Source: Chromobacterium violaceum ATCC 12472 (GTDB taxonomy: Bacteria > Pseudomonadota > Gammaproteobacteria > Burkholderiales > Chromobacteriaceae). Taken from it: 64,000 nt of DNA. The stretch covers positions 2,365,752 through 2,429,751 of the forward strand of contig NC_005085.1 of the NCBI RefSeq assembly GCF_000007705.1, given 5' to 3'. A program made the translations under genes and the position numbers. Shown one piece after another: positions 1 to 8,921 of this stretch. The notes below the pieces were generated by a model that was given only the letters and a program-made list of their open reading frames with translations, had not been told where the DNA came from and searched no databases. Within the stretch, counting starts at the first letter, position 1. Every line of letters begins with the position of its first letter.

Positions 1-162
1 GAAGAGGCGCTGGCCATCATGGTGGCCGCCTACGACAAGCTGCAGTTGCCGCAGCTGCGCGACGACGCGCGCCGCGTGCTGGCGCTCAATTACCCGCAGA
101 GCCAGTACCTGGGCAAGTCGTGGACGGTGGAGGAGATGCCGTGGTGGAAGCTGTGGAAATAA
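1..162 (+). CDS. bamD: BamD outer-membrane assembly lipoprotein, 3' end only
   Basis: The frame open from base 1 encodes the last 53 residues of a protein ending in the WWKLWK tail before TAA. The pattern of a TPR-like helix (EEALAIMVAAYDKLQLPQLRDDARRVL) followed by NYPQS and a tryptophan-rich tail is typical of BamD (ComL), the essential lipoprotein of the beta-barrel assembly machine on the periplasmic face of the outer membrane. The start, signal peptide and lipobox lie outside the window. The bamA partner gene is also in this window, about 9 kb downstream. The identification rests on a short C-terminus, so it is good but not certain. Confidence 0.75.
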   Translation, partial: EEALAIMVAAYDKLQLPQLRDDARRVLALNYPQSQYLGKSWTVEEMPWWKLWK

Positions 163-186
163 GCTTTCCGGCAAGCTGAAACCAAG

Positions 187-222
187 CAGCCCGTCGAGTC
201 ATCGGCGGGCTGTTTTGTTGTT
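187..222. terminator. Terminator between convergent genes
   Basis: Inverted repeat CAGCCCG (187-193) and CGGGCTG (206-212) with a 12-nt loop, followed by a T-rich run on the plus strand. It sits between the bamD stop and the end of the convergent minus-strand flavin oxidoreductase gene. Confidence 0.7.
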
Positions 223-229
223 TTTTGGG

Positions 230-1261
230 TCAAAGGCCGGCGATGCGTTCCCGGCAGGCTTGCGCTTCGGTCTTGATCCTGGCGAACAGCTCGGCCACGC
301 TGGGCGCATCGTTTATCAGCCCCTGGGCCTGGCCGATCAGTTGCACGCCTTTTTCGTGGTCGCCTTCCTGAATGGCCAGGCGGATCGATTCCGTCGCCGC
401 GCCGAACAGCGCCAGCTGGCGCAGCGCCTGAGGCTGGCTGAGCATGCCGCCTATCGCCACCTTCATCACCGGCATGCCCATCCGCCGCGCCATCCGGCTG
501 GCCCGGAATGCGGCGGGAATGAGTCCCAGCGGCTTGCGGCAGGCGCGGCGGGCGGCGGGCGTATCCATCATCCGGCACCACAGGCCGTCGAAATTCTTGG
601 AATACAGCGTGTCAGCGACGCCGCGTTCGCGGATCATGTCCTTGGTTTGGGCGTGCACCGGGCTTTCCCGCGTCATCGCCAGCCGGGATCCCATCGCGAC
701 CGCGTCGGCGCCCAGGGCGAGCGCCGCGATCAGGCCGGCGCCGTCGGCGAAGCCGCCCGCCGCGACGATGGGCAGCGAGCTCGCGCGGCGGATGGCCGGA
801 ATCAGCACCAGGGTCGTGACGCTGCCGCCGTGGGCGGCGGCTTCGTGGCCGGTGACCAGCAGCGCGTCGGCGCCGCACTTCTCGGCGGATATCGCGTGCT
901 TTTCCGTCACGACGGTGGCCAGCACCTTGCCGCCGTAGCGATGCGCGGCTTCGGCGATCCAGTCTCCCTTGCCCAGCGAATAGTTGATCACCGGCACTTG
1001 TTCTTCGAGCGCGACTTTGGCGTTGTCGGCGGCGCCGGGCATCATCAGCGTGCAGCCGATGCCGAAGGGCTTGTCGGTGAGTTCGCGTATGCGGCGGATC
1101 GCGGCGCGCGTCTGGTCGGCGTTCAGCGGGCCGGTGGCAAGTATGCCGAGGCCGCCGGCGTTGCTGACGGCGGCTACCAGTTCCGGCGTGGCGATGTAGC
1201 TCATGCCGGGGCAGAGCAGGGGGAGCTGGATGCCGAACAGGCGGGTGATGGCGGTTTGCAT
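230..1261 (-). CDS. Nitronate monooxygenase-type flavin oxidoreductase
   Basis: A 343-residue TIM-barrel protein of the nitronate monooxygenase / 2-nitropropane dioxygenase family (FMN-dependent, cytosolic). The visible signatures are the N-terminal PLLCPGMSYIATPELVAAVS strand-helix, GHEAAAHGG at residues 138-146 with the family's active-site-type histidine, and the phosphate-binding segment IVAAGGFADG at about 166-174. Family members oxidise alkyl nitronates or act as NAD(P)H:quinone reductases, and the sequence alone does not settle the substrate. The gene is monocistronic and convergent with bamD. Length is normal for the family. Confidence 0.85.
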   Translation of the reverse strand: MQTAITRLFGIQLPLLCPGMSYIATPELVAAVSNAGGLGILATGPLNADQTRAAIRRIRELTDKPFGIGCTLMMPGAADNAKVALEEQVPVINYSLGKGDWIAEAAHRYGGKVLATVVTEKHAISAEKCGADALLVTGHEAAAHGGSVTTLVLIPAIRRASSLPIVAAGGFADGAGLIAALALGADAVAMGSRLAMTRESPVHAQTKDMIRERGVADTLYSKNFDGLWCRMMDTPAARRACRKPLGLIPAAFRASRMARRMGMPVMKVAIGGMLSQPQALRQLALFGAATESIRLAIQEGDHEKGVQLIGQAQGLINDAPSVAELFARIKTEAQACRERIAGL

Positions 1262-1341
1262 GGCGATGAGGGGTGGCTGGTTTAGAATGACGGTTTATTG
1301 TTGATGTGTTTGTCCTAAATTTCAAACGAATGTTTTAATTC

Positions 1342-1533
1342 ATGGCGCTGATCATTGTTTTGATGGGGTGGCTGTACGCGGTGTTGATGCTGGCGGCGGG
1401 GCAGCGCAGCGTGGCCGCTGGGGCGGCGGTGTTTTTCTTTCTTGGCGTGCTGCCCGTCTGGTTTGTCGCATGGGTGGTACGCAACCGGCTGCGCAGACGG
1501 CGCCAGGCGCTGGAAGACGAGGGGAAAGCTTGA
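1342..1533 (+). CDS. Small membrane protein of unknown function
   Basis: A 63-residue protein with two hydrophobic segments (about residues 2-19 and 25-45) separated by a short polar loop, followed by a strongly basic tail (RNRLRRRRQALEDEGKA) that would sit in the cytoplasm by the positive-inside rule. No Shine-Dalgarno sequence stands out before the ATG. The stop codon overlaps the -35 element of the proposed rpsB promoter. No family is recognised. It could be a genuine conserved small membrane protein, since its codon use resembles that of its neighbours. Confidence 0.55.
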   Translation: MALIIVLMGWLYAVLMLAAGQRSVAAGAAVFFFLGVLPVWFVAWVVRNRLRRRRQALEDEGKA

Positions 1534-1559
1534 GTCAGAGCGCTCTACGGTGCTAGAAT
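1530..1559 (+). promoter_or_regulatory. Probable rpsB promoter (extended -10)
   Basis: TTGAGT (1530-1535) and TAGAAT (1554-1559) are separated by 18 bp. TG at 1551-1552 gives an extended -10 (TGCTAGAAT). A transcript would begin near 1566 and carry the S2 leader structure described below. Confidence 0.6.
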
Positions 1560-1607
1560 CTCGTGTTCCCTGCCGCTGTGGCGGGGAATTTAAATCCAAA
1601 CTACGCA

Positions 1608-1670
1608 CATCCGCGCCAAAGGGTGCCTGAATCGTCAGGTTGTCTGCGCGGATGGAGGCTTAACCCTTTT
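1608..1670 (+). promoter_or_regulatory. rpsB 5' leader RNA, S2 autoregulatory element with pseudoknot
   Basis: An outer stem pairs CATCCGCGC (1608-1616) perfectly with GCGCGGATG (1646-1654). Inside it is a small hairpin, CCTGA (1626-1630) with TCAGG (1635-1639) and loop ATCG. AAAGGGT in the internal loop (1618-1624) is complementary to ACCCTTT (1663-1669), which lies just before the AGGAG ribosome-binding site, so a pseudoknot can form. This arrangement matches the conserved rpsB leader of proteobacteria, through which ribosomal protein S2 represses its own rpsB-tsf mRNA. The pairings are seen directly. The regulatory role comes from knowledge of the family. Confidence 0.75.
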
Positions 1671-1682
1671 AGGAGTTTTTGC

Positions 1683-2414
1683 ATGTCCACCAACGTTACC
1701 ATGCGTCAAATGCTGGAGGCTGGCGTTCACTTCGGCCACCAAACCCGCTTCTGGAACCCGAAGATGGCCAAGTACATCTTCGGCAGCCGCAACAAGATCC
1801 ACATCATCAACCTGGAAAAGACCCTGCCGCTGTTCGTAGAGGCCCAGGAGTATGTGCGTCGTCTGGCTGCCAACAAGGGCACCGTGATGTTCGTGGGTAC
1901 CAAGCGTCAGGCGCGTGAGATCGTACGTGAAGAAGCCGCTCGCTGCGGCATGCCGTTTGTCGACCACCGCTGGCTGGGCGGCATGCTGACCAACTACAAG
2001 ACCGTGAAGCAGTCCATCAAGCGTCTTGAAGAGAAGCGTGCCATCCTGGAAGGCGCCGGCGAAACCGGTTACAACAAGAAGGAACTGCTGGACCTGCAAC
2101 GCGAAGTTGAAAAGCTGGAGCGTTCGCTGGGCGGTATCAAGGATATGAAGGGCCTGCCGGACGCCATCTTCGTGATCGATACAGGCTACCAGAAGGGCAC
2201 CATTGTTGAAGCCAAGAAGCTGGGCATCCCGGTGATCGGCGTTGTTGATACCAACAACTCCCCGGACGGCATCGATTACGTGGTTCCGGGCAACGACGAC
2301 TCCTCCCGCGCCATCCGCCTGTACGCTCGCGGCATCGCCGACGCTGTGCTGGAAGGTCGCGCGCACTCTCTGCAAGAGATCGTCGCAGCTGCTGAAACGG
2401 CCCAGGCCGAGTAA
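1683..2414 (+). CDS. rpsB: 30S ribosomal protein S2
   Basis: A 243-residue S2 protein starting at [20 protein letters not shown], with the conserved [10 protein letters not shown] segment, the K-R motif KRQAREIV and the closing PDAIFVID / [18 protein letters not shown] region. S2 binds the 16S rRNA of the small subunit and helps recruit S1. The ATG at 1683 is preceded by AGGAG at a good distance. A longer in-frame reading upstream would run through the leader RNA and is rejected. It is followed by a hairpin-T-run and then tsf, the usual rpsB-tsf pair. Regulation is probably by S2 binding to the leader. Confidence 0.97.
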   Translation: MSTNVTMRQMLEAGVHFGHQTRFWNPKMAKYIFGSRNKIHIINLEKTLPLFVEAQEYVRRLAANKGTVMFVGTKRQAREIVREEAARCGMPFVDHRWLGGMLTNYKTVKQSIKRLEEKRAILEGAGETGYNKKELLDLQREVEKLERSLGGIKDMKGLPDAIFVIDTGYQKGTIVEAKKLGIPVIGVVDTNNSPDGIDYVVPGNDDSSRAIRLYARGIADAVLEGRAHSLQEIVAAAETAQAE

Positions 2415-2418
2415 GCGG

Positions 2419-2443
2419 AAAAGGGGCGAAAGCCCCTTTTTTT
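2419..2443 (+). terminator. Attenuator between rpsB and tsf
   Basis: AAAAGGGGC (2419-2427), a GAAA tetraloop, then GCCCCTTTT running into seven T residues (to 2443). It is a strong intrinsic terminator that probably reduces read-through from rpsB into tsf. Confidence 0.8.
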
Positions 2444-2487
2444 GGACCCGAACATTCACGTAATCTAAATCATTAGGAGTTAGCAAG

Positions 2488-3354
2488 ATGGCGGAAATCA
2501 CCGCAAAAATGGTTTCGGATCTGCGCGTGGCCACCGGCCTCGGCATGATGGAGTGCAAGAAGGCTCTGGTTGAAGCTGAAGGCGACTTCGCCAAGGCTGA
2601 AGAGATCCTGCGCATCAAGTCCGGCAGCAAGGCCTCCAAGATGGCCGGCCGCCTGGCTGCCGAAGGCATCATCGGTTCCTACGTCGAAGGCGGCGTGGGC
2701 GCGCTGGTGGAAGTGAACTGCGAAACCGACTTCGTGGCCAAGGATCCGACCTTCATCGCCCTGGCTAACGCTGCCGCCAAGGCCGTGGCCATCGCCAATC
2801 CGGCCGATGTGGAAGCCCTGGCCGCCGTTGAAGTCGACGGCCAACAAGTGGAAGAAATCCGCAAGGCTGCCATCGCCAAGCTGGGCGAGAACATGACCAT
2901 CCGCCGCTTCGTTCGCTACCAGACCGAAGGCGCGATCTCCACCTACCTGCACGGCGCCAAGATCGGCGTGATCGTCGATTTCACCGGTCCGGAGCAAGTG
3001 GGCAAGGACGTCGCCATGCACGTCGCCGCCTCCAAGCCGATCTGCGTGTCCAAGGACCAGGTTTCCGCCGAGACCCTGGACCAGGAACGCAAGATCTACA
3101 GCGCCCAGGCTGCCGAATCCGGCAAGCCGGCCGACATCGTCGCCAAGATGGTTGAAGGCCGCATCAACAAGTTCCTGGCCGAGGTGACCCTGCTGGGTCA
3201 GCCCTTCGTCAAGAACCCGGATGTGACCGTCGAGAAGCTGCTGGCTGAGCAGAAGGCTTCCGTCAAGGCGTTCGCCATGTTCGTCGTAGGCGAAGGCATC
3301 GAGAAGAAAGTAGTAGACTACGCAGCTGAAGTGGCTGCGGCTGCCAAGCTGTAA
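2488..3354 (+). CDS. tsf: Elongation factor Ts
   Basis: A 288-residue EF-Ts, the guanine nucleotide exchange factor for EF-Tu. The N-terminal UBA-like domain ([19 protein letters not shown]), the TDFVA motif (CETDFVAKD, about residues 79-87) that contacts EF-Tu, the HVAASKP segment and the C-terminal module ending [15 protein letters not shown] are all present. The ATG at 2488 follows TAGGAGTTAGCAAG, a good ribosome-binding site. Length is typical. It lies between two intrinsic terminators, so expression can be tuned separately from rpsB and pyrH. Confidence 0.97.
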   Translation: MAEITAKMVSDLRVATGLGMMECKKALVEAEGDFAKAEEILRIKSGSKASKMAGRLAAEGIIGSYVEGGVGALVEVNCETDFVAKDPTFIALANAAAKAVAIANPADVEALAAVEVDGQQVEEIRKAAIAKLGENMTIRRFVRYQTEGAISTYLHGAKIGVIVDFTGPEQVGKDVAMHVAASKPICVSKDQVSAETLDQERKIYSAQAAESGKPADIVAKMVEGRINKFLAEVTLLGQPFVKNPDVTVEKLLAEQKASVKAFAMFVVGEGIEKKVVDYAAEVAAAAKL

Positions 3355-3376
3355 GCTCAGGCTTACCGCTTTATTG

Positions 3377-3405
3377 ACGGCACCCTGCTTGCAGGGTGCC
3401 GTTTT
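3377..3405 (+). terminator. Terminator between tsf and pyrH
   Basis: An 11-bp perfect stem, ACGGCACCCTG (3377-3387) with CAGGGTGCCGT (3392-3402), loop CTTG, followed by TTTT. It marks the end of the rpsB-tsf unit. Confidence 0.8.
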
Positions 3406-3445
3406 GCAAACTGAACACACCACAAACCGCCAATCCGAGGACATC

Positions 3446-4165
3446 ATGAGCCAAGTTCCCGCCTATAAACGCATCCTGTTGAAACTTTCCGGCGAAGCCC
3501 TGATGGGGGATGACAGCTATGGCATCAACCGCACGACCATCGAACAGATCGTCGGCCAGATCAAGGAGGTGGTGGAGCTGGGCGTTGAAGTGGGTGTCGT
3601 GATCGGCGGCGGCAACATCTTCCGCGGCGTGGCGCCGGCGGCGGCGGGCATGGATCGCGCCACGGCCGATTACATGGGCATGATGGCCACCGTGATGAAC
3701 GCGCTGGCGCTGAAGGACGCGATGACCAAGGCGGGCCTGATCGCCCGCGTGCAGTCCGCGCTGACCATGCAGCAGATCGCCGAGCCCTATGTCCGCGGCA
3801 AGGCGATGCAGTACCTGGAAGAGGGCAAGGTGGTGATCTTCGCCGCAGGTACCGGCAACCCCTTCTTCACCACCGATACCGCCGCGGCGCTGCGCGGCAT
3901 GGAAATGAACGTCGACATCATGCTGAAGGCCACCAAGGTGGATGGCGTGTATACCGACGATCCGAAAAAGAATCCCGACGCGGTTCGTTACCAGAGCGTC
4001 ACTTTCGACGAGGCGATCTCGCGCAATCTGAAAGTGATGGATGCCACCGCCTTCGCGCTGTGCCGCGACCAGCACCTGAACATCAAGGTGTTCAGCATCT
4101 TCAAGAACGGCGCGCTGCGCCGCGTCGTGCTTGGCGAAGACGAAGGCACGCTGGTACACTGCTGA
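3446..4165 (+). CDS. pyrH: UMP kinase
   Basis: A 239-residue bacterial UMP kinase of the amino-acid kinase fold. It phosphorylates UMP to UDP for pyrimidine nucleotide supply and is normally hexameric and regulated by GTP and UTP. Visible motifs are KLSGEAL near the N-terminus, [25 protein letters not shown], the [19 protein letters not shown] uridylate-binding stretch, and [15 protein letters not shown]. The ATG at 3446 gives [17 protein letters not shown]. Upstream in-frame codons run through the terminator and are discounted. It lies before frr in the usual pyrH-frr order, separated by another hairpin. Confidence 0.97.
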   Translation: MSQVPAYKRILLKLSGEALMGDDSYGINRTTIEQIVGQIKEVVELGVEVGVVIGGGNIFRGVAPAAAGMDRATADYMGMMATVMNALALKDAMTKAGLIARVQSALTMQQIAEPYVRGKAMQYLEEGKVVIFAAGTGNPFFTTDTAAALRGMEMNVDIMLKATKVDGVYTDDPKKNPDAVRYQSVTFDEAISRNLKVMDATAFALCRDQHLNIKVFSIFKNGALRRVVLGEDEGTLVHC

Positions 4166-4182
4166 GTTTGAAAATTGCTGAG

Positions 4183-4219
4183 GGCGAAAACGGCAATGGC
4201 CGTTTTCGCCTTGTCATTT
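4183..4219 (+). terminator. Hairpin between pyrH and frr
   Basis: A 12-bp perfect stem, GGCGAAAACGGC (4183-4194) with GCCGTTTTCGCC (4199-4210), loop AATG, followed by a weak T-rich stretch. It may be a leaky terminator or an mRNA-processing structure. Confidence 0.55.
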
Positions 4220-4240
4220 TAAGTGTTCCGGGAGTGCGAC

Positions 4241-4798
4241 ATGATTAACGAGATCAAAAAATCGGCCGAACAAAAAATGCAGAAAACGCTGGAAGCGTTC
4301 AAGAACGACCTGGCCAAGGTTCGTACCGGACGCGCCCATACCGGCATTCTGGATCATGTCATGGTTGACTATTACGGCAGCGACGTGCCGGTCAATCAAG
4401 TGGCCAACGTCACCCTGATCGACGCCCGCACCATCGGTGTGCAGCCGTGGGAAAAACCGATGCTGGCCAAGATCGAAAAAGCCATCCGCGATTCCGACCT
4501 GGGCCTGAACCCGGCCTCGATGGGCGAGATCATCCGCGTGCCGATGCCGATGCTGACCGAAGAGCGGCGCAAGGACCTGATCAAGGTGGTGCGCGGCGAG
4601 GCCGAAGGCGCCCGCGTGGCCGTGCGCAACATCCGCCGCGACTCCAACACCGAGTTCAAGAATCTGCTGAAGGACAAGGCCATCACCGAGGACGACGAGC
4701 GCCGCGGCCAGGACGAAATCCAGAAGCTGACCGACAAGTACACCGCCGAAATCGACAAGATGCTGGCCACCAAAGAAGCCGACCTGTTGGCGGTATAA
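4241..4798 (+). CDS. frr: Ribosome recycling factor
   Basis: A 185-residue RRF, the exact usual length. It splits post-termination ribosomes together with EF-G. The sequence shows the long-helix start [20 protein letters not shown], the [13 protein letters not shown] motif, [18 protein letters not shown], and the C-terminal helix with RNIRRDSN. The ATG at 4241 follows GGGAGTGCGAC, a suitable ribosome-binding site. uppS begins 9 nt after the stop, so frr and uppS are probably co-transcribed. Confidence 0.97.
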   Translation: MINEIKKSAEQKMQKTLEAFKNDLAKVRTGRAHTGILDHVMVDYYGSDVPVNQVANVTLIDARTIGVQPWEKPMLAKIEKAIRDSDLGLNPASMGEIIRVPMPMLTEERRKDLIKVVRGEAEGARVAVRNIRRDSNTEFKNLLKDKAITEDDERRGQDEIQKLTDKYTAEIDKMLATKEADLLAV

Positions 4799-4807
4799 GG
4801 GGCGATC

Positions 4808-5563
4808 TTGTTTTCCGGTTCTTCGAATGCAGTGCCGGAGGGGCGCGAGCCGCCCCGGCATATCGCCATCATCATGGATGGCAACGGCCGCTGGGCCAAG
4901 AAACGCTTCCTGCCGCGCGTAGCCGGCCACAAGCGCGGACTGGACGCGGTGCGCGAGGTGGTGAAGGCCTGCAAGGAAATGGGCGTCGGCTATCTGACGC
5001 TGTTCGCCTTCTCCACCGAAAACTGGCGGCGTCCGCAGGAGGAAGTGTCCTTTCTGATGGACCTGTTCCTGCGCGCGCTCGAGCATGAGGTGGCCAAGCT
5101 TCACAACAACAATATCCGCCTGAAGGTGCTGGGTTCGCGCGAGCGTTTCAGCGCGGAGTTGTCCGAGCGCATAGACCGCGCCGAGGCCAAGACCGCCGGC
5201 AACGACGGGCTGGTGCTGACCATCGCCGCCGACTACGGCGGCCGCTGGGATATCGTGCACGCGGTGAATCGGCTGATCGCCGAAGGCCGGTCCGAGATCA
5301 CCGAGGAGATGGTCACCGATCGCCTGGGCATGGCATGGGCGCCGGAGCCGGACCTGTTCATCCGCACCGGCGGCGAGCAGCGCATCAGCAATTTCCTGCT
5401 GTGGCAGCTGGCGTATTCCGAGCTGTATTTCACCGACCTGCTGTGGCCCGATTTCGACCGAGCGGCGCTGCAGGAGGCGATCCACTCCTACTGGCAGCGT
5501 GAGCGCCGCTTTGGCCGCACCAGCGAGCAATTGCCCGAACACCTGCGTCGAGACAAGCTCTGA
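4808..5563 (+). CDS. uppS: Undecaprenyl diphosphate synthase (cis-prenyltransferase)
   Basis: A 251-residue protein that condenses isopentenyl diphosphate onto farnesyl diphosphate to make the C55 lipid carrier for peptidoglycan and O-antigen. The catalytic Asp is in HIAIIMDGNGRWAK (D24). FSTENWRRP, the RTGGEQRISNFLLWQ signature and a C-terminal FGRT..Q tail are visible. No ATG exists before the catalytic motif. The TTG at 4808, preceded by AAGGGG five bases upstream, is the best start. It is followed at once by cdsA. Confidence 0.95.
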   Translation: MFSGSSNAVPEGREPPRHIAIIMDGNGRWAKKRFLPRVAGHKRGLDAVREVVKACKEMGVGYLTLFAFSTENWRRPQEEVSFLMDLFLRALEHEVAKLHNNNIRLKVLGSRERFSAELSERIDRAEAKTAGNDGLVLTIAADYGGRWDIVHAVNRLIAEGRSEITEEMVTDRLGMAWAPEPDLFIRTGGEQRISNFLLWQLAYSELYFTDLLWPDFDRAALQEAIHSYWQRERRFGRTSEQLPEHLRRDKL

Positions 5564-5567
5564 TCTC

Positions 5568-6374
5568 ATGCTGATAACGCGAATTCTGACCGCGCTCGTA
5601 TTGCTGCCGCTGATGCTGGCGGCGCTTTTCCTGTTTCCCGCCGCGGCCTGGGCGGGGTTTTCCTGGTTGATCGTCGTGCTGGCCCTGTGGGAGTACACTC
5701 GCATGGTCGGGATGTCGCTGCCGCGTCAGGCATGCTACCTTGCGCTGTCCTCGCTGTTCGCCGCCGCGGCCTGGTTCGGCCACTGGCGGATGCAGGGCGC
5801 CGAGCATGGCGCCGTGCTGGCGCTGTGGCTGCTGCTGGTGCCGGCCTGGCTGGCCAAGCGCTGGAAAATGCCGTCCGGCCTGACTGCCTGGCTGCTGGGC
5901 TGGGCGCTGATGCTGCCGGCTTGGTTCGCCTTTCTTGAGTGGCGCCCGAACGCCTCCGCGCGCGACGCGCTGGCGCTGTTGGCCGTGATGGGCCTGGTGT
6001 GGGTGGCCGACGTGGCGGCCTATTTCTCCGGCAAGGCCTTCGGGCGGCGCAAGCTGGCGCCGGCCATCAGTCCCGGCAAGAGCTGGGAGGGCGTGTACGG
6101 CGCCGTCGTCTGCGTGGCGGTCTATGTCGCGCTGGTCGATCATTTCGGCTGGCTGGACATCAAGCTGCCGTTGTGGGGCCTGTTGCTGCTGGCGCTGCCG
6201 TTGACCGCGGTCAGCGTGTGCGGCGACCTGCTGGAGTCCTGGTTCAAGCGCTCCGCCGGCATCAAGGACAGCAGCCGTCTGCTGCCGGGCCATGGCGGCG
6301 TGTATGACCGAATCGACAGCCTGATCGCCGTATTGGCGGTCAGCAACGCCCTGCGCGCGCTGGGCGGCATGTAA
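5568..6374 (+). CDS. cdsA: Phosphatidate cytidylyltransferase
   Basis: A 268-residue polytopic inner-membrane protein with about eight hydrophobic helices. It makes CDP-diacylglycerol from phosphatidate and CTP. The C-terminal CDP-alcohol-type signature [37 protein letters not shown] is complete. The ATG at 5568 is 4 bases after the uppS stop. An extension upstream in the same frame overlaps uppS and lacks the expected membrane start, so it is rejected. The neighbours (uppS, dxr) share envelope-lipid roles. Confidence 0.95.
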   Translation: MLITRILTALVLLPLMLAALFLFPAAAWAGFSWLIVVLALWEYTRMVGMSLPRQACYLALSSLFAAAAWFGHWRMQGAEHGAVLALWLLLVPAWLAKRWKMPSGLTAWLLGWALMLPAWFAFLEWRPNASARDALALLAVMGLVWVADVAAYFSGKAFGRRKLAPAISPGKSWEGVYGAVVCVAVYVALVDHFGWLDIKLPLWGLLLLALPLTAVSVCGDLLESWFKRSAGIKDSSRLLPGHGGVYDRIDSLIAVLAVSNALRALGGM

Positions 6375-6390
6375 TTCTGGAAACATAGCA

Positions 6391-7575
6391 ATGACCAAAC
6401 CTCAGGGTATTGCCGTACTGGGGGCTACTGGCAGCGTGGGCTGCAACACGCTGGATGTGGTCGCCCGCCATCCGGAGCGCTACCGCGTCGTGGCGTTGAC
6501 CGCCCATCGCCAGCTCGACAAGCTGTTCGAGCAGGCCCGCCGTTTTTGTCCCGATTACCTGGTGGTGGCCGATGCCGACGCGGCGGCGCGATTGCGCGCC
6601 CGCCTGGCGGAGGCGGGCCTTCGGTCCGAGGTGCTGCACGGCGCGGACGCGTTGGTCCAGGTGGCCGCGTTGCCCGAGGTGGACGCGGTCATGGCCTCCA
6701 TCGTCGGCGCGGCCGGACTGCCGTCGGCGCTGGCCGCGGCTCGAGCCGGCAAGCGCATCCTGCTGGCCAACAAAGAGTCGCTGGTGGTGGCGGGCCGCCT
6801 GTTCATGGACGCGGTGCGCGCCAGCGGTTCTGCGCTGTTGCCGGTGGACAGCGAGCACAGCGCCATTTTCCAGTCGCTGCCTGCCGATTACGCAGGCAAT
6901 CCGGACGGCGCCGGCGTTCGCAAGATCATTCTCACCGCCTCGGGCGGGCCGTTCCGCAATCGCCCCGCCGCGGATCTCGCCCATGTCACGCCGGATGAGG
7001 CCTGCCGCCACCCGAACTGGAGCATGGGACGCAAAATCTCGGTCGATTCCGCCACCTTGATGAACAAGGGCCTGGAGGTGATCGAGGCGCGCTGGCTGTT
7101 CAATGTGCCGCCAAGCCGCATCGAGGTGGCAGTGCATCCGCAAAGCGTGATCCATTCGATGGTCCAGTACCGCGATGGCTCGGTGATGGCGCAACTCGGT
7201 TCGCCGGACATGCGCACCCCCATCGCCTGCGCGCTGGCCTGGCCGGAGCGCATAGACGCCGGCGTCGAGCCCATGGATTTCTTCTCCTTGTCCGATCTCA
7301 CGTTTGAAAAGCCCGATCTCGAACGCTTCCCTTGTCTGCAGCTGGCCTTCGACGCGCTGGAGATGGGCGGCGACGCCCCGGCGGTGCTCAACGCCGCCAA
7401 CGAGGTGGCGGTCGCGGCCTTCCTGGCTGGGCGCTTGCGCTTCGTCGACATTCCGCGCGTGGTGGCCGCCTCGCTGAGCGGCGTATCCTGCGCCGCCAGC
7501 GACAGCCTTGAGGGTTTGCTGGCTCGGGACGAAGAGGCGCGGCGCTTCGCCGAGGGCGGGGTGGCTGCATGCTGA
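6391..7575 (+). CDS. dxr: 1-deoxy-D-xylulose 5-phosphate reductoisomerase
   Basis: A 394-residue DXP reductoisomerase (IspC), the committed step of the MEP isoprenoid pathway, NADPH- and metal-dependent. Seen are the NADPH-binding GATGSVG at residues 11-17, [10 protein letters not shown], the metal-site segment [13 protein letters not shown], the flexible loop [20 protein letters not shown] and [11 protein letters not shown]. The C-terminal domain ends in the expected [12 protein letters not shown] helix. Its stop overlaps the start of rseP by 7 bases, implying translational coupling. Confidence 0.97.
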   Translation: MTKPQGIAVLGATGSVGCNTLDVVARHPERYRVVALTAHRQLDKLFEQARRFCPDYLVVADADAAARLRARLAEAGLRSEVLHGADALVQVAALPEVDAVMASIVGAAGLPSALAAARAGKRILLANKESLVVAGRLFMDAVRASGSALLPVDSEHSAIFQSLPADYAGNPDGAGVRKIILTASGGPFRNRPAADLAHVTPDEACRHPNWSMGRKISVDSATLMNKGLEVIEARWLFNVPPSRIEVAVHPQSVIHSMVQYRDGSVMAQLGSPDMRTPIACALAWPERIDAGVEPMDFFSLSDLTFEKPDLERFPCLQLAFDALEMGGDAPAVLNAANEVAVAAFLAGRLRFVDIPRVVAASLSGVSCAASDSLEGLLARDEEARRFAEGGVAAC

Positions 7576-8912
7576 CGCTGCTGGCGTTCCTGGTGGCCAT
7601 CGGCCTGCTGGTGACCTTTCACGAATTGGGCCACTACTGGGTGGCCAAGCTGTGCGGCGTGAAAGTGCAGCGCTTCTCCATCGGTTTCGGTTCGCCCTTG
7701 CTGCGTTTCAGGCCGCGGGAAACCGAGTGGGTGGTGTGTCCGATTCCGCTCGGCGGCTATGTGAAAATGCTGGACGAACGCGAGGGCTTCGTCGATCCGG
7801 CGGAGCGTCCCAGGGCTTTCAACAACCAGCACGTGCTCAAGCGCATGGCCATCGTTTCCGCCGGACCGCTGGCCAATCTGCTGCTGGCGGCGCTGCTGTA
7901 CTGGGCGGTGATCGCCCAGGGCGTGCCCCAGCTGCGTCCGCTGGTCGGGACCGTGGTCGAGCAGACGCCGGCCGCCGCCGCCGGTTTCAAGGAAGGAGAC
8001 CTCATCCTCGCCGTGGCGGGGCAAAAGGTTTCCAGCTGGCAAGAGGTGCGGCTCAATATCGTGGAGGCGGCGATGTCGTCCCCCGCAGTGCCGGTCGAGG
8101 TCCAGGAGGCTTCCGGCGCCAGAAAGCGGCGCGACATCGACGCGCGCCGTTTCGGCGACAAGGCCGAGCAGGCGCTGCAGCAGGGCGATCCCGGTTTGTC
8201 GCCGGCGCGTTTCCTGTTGCAGGTCGGCGCGCTGGAGGAAAAGGGGCCCGCGGCGAAAGCCGGCTTCAAGGTCGGCGACAAGCTGCAGGCGGTGAACGGC
8301 GTCATGCTCAGGAACTGGGAGGAGTGGGTTCACTTGGTCCGGAATAGCCCGGGCAAGGAGCTGACGGTGCGCGTCGAGCGCGGCGGCAAGCCGCTGGACA
8401 TCAAGCTGCGGCCGCAGGCCGTCACCCAGGAGGACGAAGTGGTCGGCCGCATCGGCGTGGGGCCGTTGCCTGACCGGTCCTGGAGCGACAGGCTCGCCTT
8501 CACCCAGCATTACGACGCCGCCGGCGCTTTCGCCGCCGGCTGGGCCAAGACCGGCGAAACGGCTTGGATGAGCGTCAAGTTTCTCGGCAACATGCTGATA
8601 GGGCGCGCTTCGCTGAACAACCTGTCTGGCCCGTTGACGATCGCCAACGTGGCCGGCCAGACCGCTCGGGAGGGGCTGGCCGCCTATCTGGAATTCCTGG
8701 CCCTGATCAGTGTCAGCATAGGGGTGCTCAATCTGCTGCCCATACCGGTTCTGGATGGGGGCCACTTAATGTATTATGTCGCGGAGCTGGTCAGAGGTAA
8801 GCCCGTCAGCGAGCGGGCGCAATTGCTCGGACAAAAAATTGGTTTCATATTGCTGGCGTCTTTGATGGCTTTTGCCATGCTGAACGATTTCAGCCGCCTA
8901 TTTGGGGGTTAA
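7569..8912 (+). CDS. rseP: RseP-type site-2 intramembrane zinc metalloprotease
   Basis: A 447-residue protease that cuts anti-sigma factor RseA and remnant signal peptides in the inner membrane. The zinc motif HELGH is at residues 18-22 in the first membrane helix. Two PDZ domains occupy about residues 120-280 (second-[22 protein letters not shown]). The third catalytic ligand is in [16 protein letters not shown] near the C-terminus. It overlaps dxr by 7 bases and leads directly into bamA, the common arrangement in Gram-negatives. Confidence 0.96.
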   Translation: MLTLLAFLVAIGLLVTFHELGHYWVAKLCGVKVQRFSIGFGSPLLRFRPRETEWVVCPIPLGGYVKMLDEREGFVDPAERPRAFNNQHVLKRMAIVSAGPLANLLLAALLYWAVIAQGVPQLRPLVGTVVEQTPAAAAGFKEGDLILAVAGQKVSSWQEVRLNIVEAAMSSPAVPVEVQEASGARKRRDIDARRFGDKAEQALQQGDPGLSPARFLLQVGALEEKGPAAKAGFKVGDKLQAVNGVMLRNWEEWVHLVRNSPGKELTVRVERGGKPLDIKLRPQAVTQEDEVVGRIGVGPLPDRSWSDRLAFTQHYDAAGAFAAGWAKTGETAWMSVKFLGNMLIGRASLNNLSGPLTIANVAGQTAREGLAAYLEFLALISVSIGVLNLLPIPVLDGGHLMYYVAELVRGKPVSERAQLLGQKIGFILLASLMAFAMLNDFSRLFGG

Positions 8913-8921
8913 AACAAACCT

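Noticed and set aside
1563..1682. A 40-codon N-terminal extension of ribosomal protein S2
   Set aside because: It would translate the structured leader RNA. The conserved S2 start and AGGAG are at 1683.
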